Shown: piece after piece, positions 1 through 6,618 of the stretch
How the letters are laid out: each line of letters begins with the position of its first letter
How positions within the stretch are numbered: the stretch's first letter is position 1
NCBI GenBank assembly: GCA_963942565.1
Contig: OZ012690.1
Coordinates: 5,307,646 to 5,371,645 of the forward strand
Source: Maea johnstoni
Taxonomy: Eukaryota > Annelida > Polychaeta > Spionida > Magelonidae
Direction: 5' to 3'
Length of the DNA: 64,000 bases
Program-made: the position numbers and the translations under genes
Notes under the pieces: generated by a model
The model's input: the letters and a program-made list of their open reading frames with translations, nothing else
What the model was told of the DNA's origin: nothing
The model's database searches: none

Positions 1-105
1 CTCCGGTAAATTAAGTTCCCTTTGCCAATAAGATGAGCCAAGCAACCAGTCATTGCTTGAAATATATTTACCAGCCTTCTGTAGAAGTAGGATGAATAGT
101 TTTAT

Positions 106-354
106 TTACCCTCCCTCTAGAGTGGTCAGACTAAATAGTTTGATCTTCTCTACCCCCAAAATGTTTGAGAAAATAAAAAGCTTTTGATTTGCTTTTTCAC
201 ACTTGGTCCATCGTACCCAGTAGACATTCGTGAATAACTGGTTCATGCTTTTGCTAACTTTATAAAGTTGTACATACAGTTCCTTGGTACGTAGGCTAAA
301 ATGCAACATGTTATAACCAAAGCATACCAAAAACACCATTTTAAGTAAGGGCAT
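106..354 (-). other. 82-codon minus ORF, unlikely gene (unit 1)
   Basis: An ATG-started minus frame of 82 codons (MPLLKMVFLVCFGYN... to TTLEGG), with no match I recognise, no clear domain and one hydrophobic stretch at its N terminus. It is open in 19 of 20 units and shifted in unit 8 by one extra C near 23292. The same frame reopens after its stop and runs into the candidate exon at 3251-3390 of each unit junction. Amino-acid-changing differences between units are common (S/G, K/Q, E/V). I regard it as chance or, at best, part of a longer minus-strand transcript. Equivalents start 105 bp after each unit start. Confidence 0.12.
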
Positions 355-540
355 ACTAAATTAACCCTTTTGTGATATTAGAAGTTAATAAGTATGAATG
401 CTCTTAAGTTCAGTATCTATTTCATTTCATGATTAATATATGTGAAACAATCCATTTATTTTTGTCTTATTTTAGATACTGTAGAATAGGCATAGTTTTT
501 GAGTGCGATTATTTATATTTACGTCCTTGTTGGACCTGCA

Positions 541-629
541 CACCACAATGGTGCCCGTGCATAGACTAGTATTAAGTATTCCGACTTATTTGTATTACTT
601 TTATTTGGTGATGCCTATGTGGATTGACT
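541..629 (+). repeat. Internal 90-bp direct repeat, copy A
   Basis: CACCACAATGGTGCC... through ATTGACT is repeated at 1622-1711 in the same orientation with five substitutions and one inserted T. The first 13 bases form a small inverted repeat (CACCA-CAA-TGGTG). Divergence between A and B (about 6%) is far above that between units, so the internal duplication is older than the array. Confidence 0.92.
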
Positions 630-632
630 GTT

Positions 633-711
633 CGATAGATAAAAAGATGGTTCAATAGATAGATGGTTTGATAGATAAATGGTTCAATAGAAAGATAGAG
701 CGTACGATAGA
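633..711 (+). repeat. GATA-type degenerate repeat
   Basis: Degenerate GATAGATGGTTCAATA-type motifs, the same family as the minisatellites at 1863 and 2352. Follows internal repeat copy A directly. Confidence 0.8.
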
Positions 712-820
712 TTATTTTCAAAATTTGCTTTTGTCAGGGGGCGGTCATCAAAAAATGTCAGGCTTTGAAGGCTGCTGCTGGCCTGAATGGGTTTATGTTT
801 ACGTCCATTATTGTTTTTTC

Positions 821-950
821 TTAAATTATTATTCTTTCAAGATTATTATAATTATATTCATTATTATTATTATTATAATTAAATTCATTATTATTAGAGT
901 CATTATTATTATTCTTTATATTATTATAATTTTCATCATCATTATTGTGT
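821..950 (+). repeat. ATT/ATC trinucleotide tract
   Basis: Near-pure ATT and ATC triplets with small interruptions. Read on the plus strand it gives poly-isoleucine in the surrounding ORF, which is therefore an artefact of composition. Unit 4 has one extra triplet near 10795 and one fewer near 10830. Confidence 0.9.
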
Positions 951-964
951 AGTTTTTTCAATCA

Positions 965-970
965 TTTATT
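965..970 (-). promoter_or_regulatory. Possible polyadenylation signal AATAAA (minus strand)
   Basis: AATAAA on the minus strand, 24 nt past the TGA that ends the candidate terminal exon at 995-1187. The setting is AT-rich, so the hexamer could be chance. Position relative to the stop fits a short 3' UTR. Confidence 0.25.
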
Positions 971-994
971 GTTACTGATAATCTTCTTTTGGTG

Positions 995-1187
995 TCATTG
1001 AAGACGGAAGAAAGGAAGGAATTCTTCACAGCCATGTTTGGCGCGTGCTTTATTGCCACAGCCTACACAGTGATCTCCTGTCTTCACCATAACAGACGGT
1101 CCCGGAAAAGCAATGTCATCTTTAAAAGATGTTATGGTACTACCTTGCTCCTCATCGGACTCAACACCATCATCTTCAGAGAGCCTA
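995..1187 (-). other. Candidate minus-strand terminal exon (acidic, Cys-containing C-terminus)
   Basis: After a good acceptor on the minus strand (CTGCTTTCAG, plus 1188-1197) a frame stays open for 63 full codons and ends in TGA at 995-997. An in-frame TAA lies just upstream of the acceptor, which fits an exon edge. The predicted tail is acidic first (RLSEDDGVESDEEQG) and then has a cysteine/histidine cluster (DHCVGCGN ... KHGCEEF), suggesting but not proving a metal-binding knuckle. Of six distinct inter-unit substitutions, two are silent in this frame (units 3 and 7) and four are not. The first base completes a codon begun by two bases upstream, which matches the 2-nt overhang of the candidate exon at 3251-3390. 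I recognise no family. Offset in other units: unit start plus 994. Confidence 0.3.
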
Positions 1188-1249
1188 CTGAAAGCAGCTT
1201 AACCCGTCGGTGAGGTGCCCATCATCAGTCCCTGCACTCAAGAACATGG

Positions 1250-1740
1250 GTAAGTTTACATTTAAATTCATGATCTTTAAACCATGATTTGTCCACATCT
1301 TAGTCATGGTAAATAAAAGTTACTTAGTGCATTATTCAATTAATCTACTAGAAATACTGGTCTTTTCAATCAGTTATGTTATGTAATTTAATCAGGTGAT
1401 AAAGACATTAATCAGAGCCATGTCACCCTACAACATATGTGGTACATACTCCCAAAGTCACACCATGAAGGTTGTCATTATTAGTAAATACCATTACAGA
1501 TTACATTGCAATTTTTTGATTTCCTGGGCTGTTTGAGTAATTGTTGGTGGGTATTATAACCCCATGTTATACCTAAATATTCCATACATTTCCCATCTAT
1601 TAATTTTCTACCATTTTCTACCACCACAATGGTGCCTGTGCATAGACTAGTATTACGTATTCCGACTTATTTGTATTACTTTTATTTTGGTGATACCTAT
1701 ATGTATTGACTTTGTTTATCATTTGATGTGTATTTTCCAG
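1250..1740 (+). other. Candidate plus-strand intron (491 bp)
   Basis: Begins GTAAGT and ends with a pyrimidine-rich TGTATTTTCCAG. Both sites look intact in every complete unit. It contains copy B of the 90-bp repeat. The rest (about 1252-1620) is AT-rich sequence without repeats or long ORFs. Units 8 and 9 lack two bases near 1315 of the equivalent position. Confidence 0.3.
1622..1711 (+). repeat. Internal 90-bp direct repeat, copy B
   Basis: Partner of 541-629. Copy B varies more between units than A: ATTCCGAC, ATTCGGAC (units 5, 8, 11, 12, 14), ATGCGGAC (unit 4), ATTACGAC (unit 13) and ATTCTGAC (unit 17). Confidence 0.92.
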
Positions 1741-1860
1741 GTTGTATTATCTGTTCAAGGAGGAGATAATGACTTTGCAGGATTCACCGCCCCAAAGTGG
1801 TGAATGCTGCCTATCATATACAATCCTACAGCACTGTTCAATAATTAATTATCATTATTA
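1741..1860 (+). other. Candidate plus-strand 3' exon
   Basis: Follows the TTTTCCAG acceptor. One frame is open for 20 codons to a TGA at about 1801 (VVLSVQGGDNDFAGFTAPKW), with moderate GC content compared with the flanks. The segment is too short to judge coding. After it come AT-rich bases and then the minisatellite. Confidence 0.2.
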
Positions 1861-1862
1861 CT

Positions 1863-2028
1863 AGCTGGTTTGATAAGTAGATAGCTGGTTTGATACATAG
1901 ATAGCTGGTTCAATATATAGCTTAATGATTTGATAGATAGCTGGTTTGATAGATAGCTGGTTCGAACGATAGATAGATGGTTCAATAGCTAGATGGTTTG
2001 AAAGATAGATAGTTTGATGGATAGATAG
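1863..2028 (+). repeat. 16/20-bp minisatellite 1
   Basis: Nine repeats of AGCTGGTTTGATAGAT, some with an extra AGAT making 20 bp: 1863-1882, 1883-1902, 1903-1922, 1923-1938, 1939-1954, 1955-1974, 1975-1990, 1991-2006 and 2007-2022. Unit 5 lost one 16-bp repeat and unit 7 one 20-bp repeat. Lack of minus-strand stops here creates the 133-codon antisense ORF seen in most units. Confidence 0.92.
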
Positions 2029-2114
2029 CACCCCGCAAGGGGCACACCTACTGTGTGCAATAGGAGTTGGCACCTCCCGGGCAACCCTACGCCAGCGTGG
2101 CACCCTGCTCGCCT

Positions 2115-2125
2115 TATAAAAAAAA
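2115..2125 (+). promoter_or_regulatory. TATA-like box
   Basis: TATAAAAAAAA preceded by GC-rich sequence (CACCCTGCTCGCCT). Present in all full units except unit 16, where the T is replaced by A. The A-run length varies (longest in units 8, 9 and 17; TATAAAAAAATTGG in units 10, 11 and 13). No transcript start can be shown. Confidence 0.3.
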
Positions 2126-2235
2126 TGGGGATGTGTGGATCTGTCTATGGATACCATGCATCTAAAAGATCCCTTGGTCATCTTTGGATATGAAGGCTCT
2201 GCTCTTTCTCTTCCGCTTTTTCTTCTTTCACATGC

Positions 2236-2263
2236 TTTGCCATTGTTCTTCAACAATGGCAAA
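2236..2263 (+). other. Perfect 12-bp hairpin, CTTC loop
   Basis: TTTGCCATTGTT, loop CTTC, AACAATGGCAAA. No change was noticed in any unit. Followed by AACCAC and then an A-run of variable length. No T-run follows on the plus strand, so it does not look like an intrinsic or Pol III terminator. Confidence 0.7.
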
Positions 2264-2335
2264 CAACCACTTTACGAAAAAAAAACCAATTAATGGCACT
2301 AAATAGCCTAATGTGCTGATGTGCCTTTAAGCCCT

Positions 2336-2351
2336 CATTCATTCATTCATT
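2336..2351 (+). repeat. (CATT)4 microsatellite
   Basis: Four CATT repeats. Two in unit 14; interrupted in units 10 and 11 (CATCCATT) and in unit 12 (CATTCGTT). Confidence 0.9.
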
Positions 2352-2552
2352 GGATAGATAGCTGGTTCAATACATAGATATAGCTGATTTATTTGATAGA
2401 TAGATAGCTGGTTTGATAGATAGAAAGATGGTTCAATAGATAGATGGTTAAATAGATATATAGATGGTTTGATAGATAGCTGGTTCAATATATAGATAGA
2501 TAGATGGTTTGATAGATAGATAGATGCTTTGATAGATAGATAGATGGTTTTG
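2352..2552 (+). repeat. GATA-type minisatellite 2
   Basis: Same motif family as 1863-2028 but less regular, with longer GATAGATAGATGGTTTGATA stretches. Rearranged in unit 3 (about 9050-9140), one GATA shorter in unit 15, and TTTGATTGATAG in units 7, 16 and 19. Confidence 0.9.
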
Positions 2553-2640
2553 AGGGTTTATTTTGGTGTCTACATTTGCTGATATTTATGGTTATATAAA
2601 TGGTTCCAATATAATGATATTAATTAAAGAATAAGTATGT
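2553..2640. other. AT-rich spacer, nothing recognised
   Basis: Short AT-rich stretch after minisatellite 2 (TGAGGGTTTATTTTGG onward) with no ORF, hairpin or repeat that I can support. Confidence 0.4.
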
Positions 2641-2678
2641 AATACTATGTAATACTCAATTGAATCAAACCCGGCAAT

Positions 2679-2719
2679 GGGCACACATACTTTATGGTTT
2701 GATTTAGGAGTTGGCACCT
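2679..2719 (+). repeat. Diverged internal repeat, partner of 2040-2075
   Basis: GGGCACACATACT ... TAGGAGTTGGCACCT matches 2040-2075 (GGGCACACCTACT ... TAGGAGTTGGCACCT) with a 15-bp exact core and a 5-bp length difference between. It points to an old dispersed repeat present twice in the unit. Confidence 0.6.
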
Positions 2720-2848
2720 GCTGGAGAATGCTAAGCTATCTCTAATTAATACATCTATTAAGAAGGTTGTGTGCTTTCTATTTTGAAGGGTTGTGTTTAC
2801 TACTGAGCATTGGACCTTTGCTAATTCAGAAACTGTATACTGCTTCAG

Positions 2849-2861
2849 TTTGCAGTGCAAA
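2849..2861 (+). other. Small palindrome TTTGCA-G-TGCAAA
   Basis: Perfect 6-bp arms around one base, overlapping a second inverted repeat AAACTG / CAGTTT (2830-2835, 2846-2851). It sits in the complex stretch at about 2750-2935. Possible protein site or chance. Confidence 0.3.
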
Positions 2862-3010
2862 TAATTTCGCTTAACAGCCCTGCTGGAGAGTATTTGTGCT
2901 ACTTTAAATTTGCGCATTCAAGCACTCAAACTATATATCTATTAGTGCAAAAAGTAAGATGGCTATCAATAATGAAAACACATTTATTCATATGTATATT
3001 TATCTATAAG

Positions 3011-3110
3011 TAAACACACACATATTTACATACATACTTAGAAACATACATACACACATACATACATATATATATATGTATATATATATATATGTATAAT
3101 TTGTGTGTGT
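3011..3110 (+). repeat. CA / CATA / TA alternating tract
   Basis: ACACACAC, then CATA repeats, then a TA run interrupted by GTATA, then GTGTGTGT. The ACAC and GTGT ends are complementary, so one strand can fold into a long hairpin. This is the main source of unit length change (copies differ in TA and GT counts). Confidence 0.92.
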
Positions 3111-3127
3111 CCAAGTGCGCACGCCAC

Positions 3128-3222
3128 ACAGATAGATAGAAAGATAGATAGAAATACTGACTGACAAACAGACATGTAGATAGATGTTAGATATTGATAG
3201 ATAAACATAGAGATAAATACAT
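3128..3222 (+). repeat. GATA / GATAGAAA repeat
   Basis: Degenerate GATA run after the TA tract. Units 7, 16 and 19 lack two bases (CAGACGTAGATAG). Units 3, 4, 6, 15 and 18 carry an extra GATA near the start. Confidence 0.85.
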
Positions 3223-3250
3223 GTTTCCATTATTGATAGGTTTGTCTTAC

Positions 3251-3390
3251 TTATAGTACTGATGATATATTCTATGACATACTGAAGGACATGCACATGG
3301 CCTTTTTTGCGACTCCGGTAAATTAAGTTCCCTTTGCCAATAAGATGAGCCAAGCAACCAGTCATTGCTTGAAATATATTTACCAGCCTT
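3251..3390 (-). other. Candidate minus-strand internal exon (140 nt)
   Basis: On the minus strand a pyrimidine-rich acceptor (CATCCTACTTCTACAG) precedes 3390, and a donor (AA|GTAAGA) follows 3251. One frame is open over the full 140 nt (46 codons plus two bases). It reads KAGKYISSNDWLLGSSYWQR at its start and ends in an RIYHQYY stretch; the stop would fall inside the donor. The two leftover bases fit the phase of the candidate terminal exon at 995-1187. Three distinct inter-unit substitutions were seen: two silent (units 5 and 18) and one Q/R (units 12 and 14). A second frame, ATG-started at 3365 with about 120 codons, also runs through, but all three changes alter residues in it. Recurs from 62 bp before to 77 bp after every unit start; cut at 1-78. 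Confidence 0.3.
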
Positions 3391-6300
3391 CTGTAGAAGT
3401 AGGATGAATAGTTTTATTTACCCTCCCTCTAGAGTGGTCAGACTAAATAGTTTGATCTTCTCTACCCCCAAAATGTTTGAGAAAATAAAAAGCTTTTGAT
3501 TTGCTTTTTCACACTTGGTCCATCGTACCCAGTAGACATTCGTGAATAACTGGTTCATGCTTTTGCTAACTTTATAAAGTTGTACATACAGTTCCTTGGT
3601 ACGTAGGCTAAAATGCAACATGTTATAACCAAAGCATACCAAAAACACCATTTTAAGTAAGGGCATACTAAATTAACCCTTTTGTGATATTAGAAGTTAA
3701 TAAGTATGAATGCTCTTAAGTTCAGTATCTATTTCATTTCATGATTAATATATGTGAAACAATCCATTTATTTTTGTCTTATTTTAGATACTGTAGAATA
3801 GGCAAAGTTTGTGAGTGCGATTATTTATATTTACGTCCTTGTTGGACCTGCACACCACAATGGTGCCCGTGCATAGACTAGTATTAAGTATTCCGACTTA
3901 TTTGTATTACTTTTATTTGGTGATGCCTATGTGGATTGACTGTTCGATAGATAAAAAGATGGTTCAATAGATAGATGGTTTGATAGATAAATGGTTCAAT
4001 AGAAAGATAGAGCGTACGATAGATTATTTTCAAAATTTGCTTTTGTCAGGGGGCGGTCATCAAAAAATGTCAGGCTTTGAAGGCTGCTGCTGGCCTGAAC
4101 GGGTTTATGTTTACGTCCATTATTGTTTTTTCTTAAATTATTATTCTTTCAAGATTATTATAATTATATTCATTATTATTATTATTATAATTAAATTCAT
4201 TATTATTAGAGTCATTATTATTATTCTTTATATTATTATAATTTTCATCATCATTATTGTGTAGTTTTTTCAATCATTTATTGTTACTGATAATCTTCTT
4301 TTGGTGTCATTGAAGACGGAAGAAAGGAAGGAATTCTTCACAGCCATGTTTGGCGCGTGCTTTATTGCCACAGCCTACACAGTGATCTCCTGTCTTCACC
4401 ATAACAGACGGTCCCGGAAAAGCAATGTCATCTTTAAAAGATGTTATGGTACTACCTTGCTCCTCATCGGACTCAACACCATCATCTTCAGAGAGCCTAC
4501 TGAAAGCAGCTTAACCCGTCGGTGAGGTGCCCATCATCAGTCCCTGCACTCAAGAACATGGGTAAGTTTACATTTAAATTCATGATCTTTAAACCATGAT
4601 TTGTCCACATCTTAGTCATGGTAAATAAAAGTTACTTAGTGCATTATTCAATTAATCTACTAGAAATACTGGTCTTTTCAATCAGTTATGTTATGTAATT
4701 TAATCAGGTGATAAAGACATTAATCAGAGCCATGTCACCCTACAACATATGTGGTACATACTCCCAAAGTCACACCATGAAGGTTGTCATTATTAGTAAA
4801 TACCATTACAGATTACATTGCAATTTTTTGATTTCCTGGGCTGTTTGAGTAATTGTTGGTGGGTATTATAACCCCATGTTATACCTAAATATTCCATACA
4901 TTTCCCATCTATTAATTTTCTACCATTTTCTACCACCACAATGGTGCCTGTGCATAGACTAGTATTACGTATTCCGACTTATTTGTATTACTTTTATTTT
5001 GGTGATACCTATATGTATTGACTTTGTTTATCATTTGATGTGTATTTTCCAGGTTGTATTATCTGTTCAAGGAGGAGATAATGACTTTGCAGGATTCACC
5101 GCCCCAAAGTGGTGAATGCTGCCTATCATATACAATCCTACAGCACTGTTGAATAATTAATTATCATTATTACTAGCTGGTTTGATAAGTAGATAGCTGG
5201 TTTGATACATAGATAGCTGGTTCAATATATAGCTTAATGATTTGATAGATAGCTGGTTTGATAGATAGCTGGTTCGAACGATAGATAGATGGTTCAATAG
5301 CTAGATGGTTTGAAAGATAGATAGTTTGATGGATAGATAGCACCCCGCAAGGGGCACACCTACTGTGTGCAATAGGAGTTGGCACCTCCCGGGCAACCCT
5401 ACGCCAGCGTGGCACCCTGCTCGCCTTATAAAAAAAATGGGGATGTGTGGATCTGTCTATGGATACCATGCATCTAAAAGATCCCTTGGTCATCTTTGGA
5501 TATGAAGGCTCTGCTCTTTCTCTTCCGCTTTTTCTTCTTTCACATGCTTTGCCATTGTTCTTCAACAATGGCAAACAACCACTTTATGAAAAAAAACCCA
5601 ATTAATGGCACTAAATAGCCTAATGTGCTGATGTGCCTTTAAGCCCTCATTCATTCATTCATTGGATAGATAGCTGGTTCAATACATAGATATAGCTGAT
5701 TTATTTGATAGATAGATAGCTGGTTTGATAGATAGAAAGATGGTTCAATAGATAGATGGTTAAATAGATATATAGATGGTTTGATAGATAGCTGGTTCAA
5801 TATATAGATAGATAGATGGTTTGATAGATAGATAGATGCTTTGATAGATAGATAGATGGTTTTGAGGGTTTATTTTGGTGTCTACATTTGCTGATATTTA
5901 TGGTTATATAAATGGTTCCAATATAATGATATTAATTAAAGAATAAGTATGTAATACTATGTAATACTCAATTGAATCAAACCCGGCAATGGGCACACAT
6001 ACTTTATGGTTTGATTTAGGAGTTGGCACCTGCTGGAGAATGCTAAGCTATCTCTATTTAATACATCTATTAAGAAGGTTGTGTGCTTTCTATTTTGAAG
6101 GGTTGTGTTTACTACTGAGCATTGGACCTTTGCTAATTCAGAAACTGTATACTGCTTCAGTTTGCAGTGCAAATAATTTCGCTTAACAGCCCTGCTGGAG
6201 AGTATTTGTGCTACTTTAAATTTGCGCATTCAAGCACTCAAACTATATATCTATTAGTGCAAAAAGTAAGATGGCTATCAATAATGAAAACACATTTATT

Positions 6301-6618
6301 CATATGTATATTTATCTATAAGTAAACACACACATATTTACATACATACTTAGAAACATACATACATACATATATATATATATATGTATATATATATATG
6401 TATAATTTGTGTGTGTCCAAGTGCGCACGCCACACAGATAGATAGAAAGATAGATAGAAATACTGACTGACAAACAGACATGTAGATAGATGTTAGATAT
6501 TGATAGATAAACATAGAGATAAATACATGTTTCCATTATTGATAGGTTTGTCTTACTTATAGTACTGATGATATATTCTATGACATACTGAAGGACATGC
6601 ACATGGCCTTTTTTGCGA
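3313..6618 (+). repeat. Unit 2 (3306 bp)
   Basis: Closest relative of unit 1, with about seven substitutions and a shorter TA tract at 6360-6405. Private changes include GAACGGG near 4099 and CTCTATTTAAT near 6053. Confidence 0.97.

Larger units (their letters stand above)
476..1249 (+). other. Candidate plus-strand exon, acceptor to donor
   Basis: A pyrimidine-rich acceptor (TTGTCTTATTTTAG, ending at 475) and a perfect donor (ATGG|GTAAGT, GT at 1250-1251) frame 774 bp. Within it the only sizeable plus-strand frame is 1034-1213, ATG to TGA, 59 residues beginning MFGACFIATAYTVISC, hydrophobic with a basic middle. An upstream extension to 989 would need a TTG start, so I reject it. All six distinct inter-unit substitutions seen in this frame change an amino acid, which argues against coding on this strand. 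If transcribed, it may be noncoding. The equivalent block starts at 4301, 7607, 10911, 14228, 17523, 20842, 24129, 27437, 30745, 34052, 37359, 40669, 43978, 47280, 50596, 53903, 57213, 60532 and 63838 (partial). Confidence 0.22.
2029..2264 (+). other. GC-richer hairpin island with TATA-like box
   Basis: A complex 236-bp segment between two minisatellites. It holds CCCC-GCAA-GGGG (2031-2042), GCACAC-CTACT-GTGTGC, GCCA-GCG-TGGC near 2091, the palindrome CCCGGG, and a perfect 12-bp stem TTTGCCATTGTT / AACAATGGCAAA with loop CTTC (2236-2263). It may encode a structured RNA or hold a promoter. It contains a minus ORF (from TTG) and a plus ORF of about 48-60 codons; neither resembles a known protein. 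Confidence 0.5.
2645..2917 (-). other. 90-codon minus ORF, open in all 19 full units
   Basis: Starts at a true ATG and encodes a basic, mildly hydrophobic 90-residue frame (MRKFKVAQILSSRAVKR ... PGLIQLSIT). It is intact in 19 of 19 complete units. I recognise no domain. Distinct inter-unit changes in this frame are about nine replacement to three silent, which is close to the neutral ratio, so persistence probably reflects low divergence. No splice or promoter signal supports it specifically. It would lie inside the large intron of the candidate minus-strand gene. Other reading: part of a noncoding repeat. Confidence 0.15.
1..3312 (+). repeat. Unit 1 (3312 bp), reference copy
   Basis: Reference for the sub-features listed below. 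It belongs to the units 1-3 subfamily, with GGATGAATAG near 90, TCAGACTAAA near 125 and CATGCTTTTGC near 245. It is the only unit with CATAGTTTTTGAG near 491; all others have CAAAGTTTGTGAG. Like unit 2 it has ACGCCACACA (3121), one C fewer than later units. Confidence 0.97.

Noticed and set aside
668-952. 94-codon plus ORF with poly-isoleucine tail
   Set aside because: It starts with TTG and its second half is simply the ATT trinucleotide tract. Units 8, 17 and 20 lose the first part through a short deletion. No coding evidence.
1220-1520. Spliced-leader or snRNA gene (ATGG|GTAAGT with a downstream AATTTTTTGA Sm-like site)
   Set aside because: The Sm-like site at about 1510 is some 260 nt past the donor, too far for known SL RNAs, and no known SL or snRNA sequence is present.
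1955-1974. tRNA-like B box (GGTTCGAAC) in minisatellite 1, and GGGTTTGATTC on the minus strand near 2665
   Set aside because: The first is a two-base variant of the minisatellite motif. Neither has an A box at the right distance, so no tRNA or clear tRNA-derived SINE head can be supported.
1861-2262. 133-codon minus ORF across minisatellite 1 and the hairpin island
   Set aside because: It begins at TTG, and half of it is minisatellite translated in a stop-free frame. Minisatellite losses in units 5 and 7 and a changed A-run in units 8, 9, 16 and 17 alter it freely.
2236-2263. Histone-type 3' end stem-loop
   Set aside because: The stem is 12 bp and lacks the histone consensus stem and flanks; no histone ORF is nearby.
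3000-3365. 119-122-codon minus ORF across the unit junction
   Set aside because: The C-terminal half is CATA/TA repeat in translation and changes frame between units. All three variants in its N-terminal part change residues, while the alternative frame has two silent ones.
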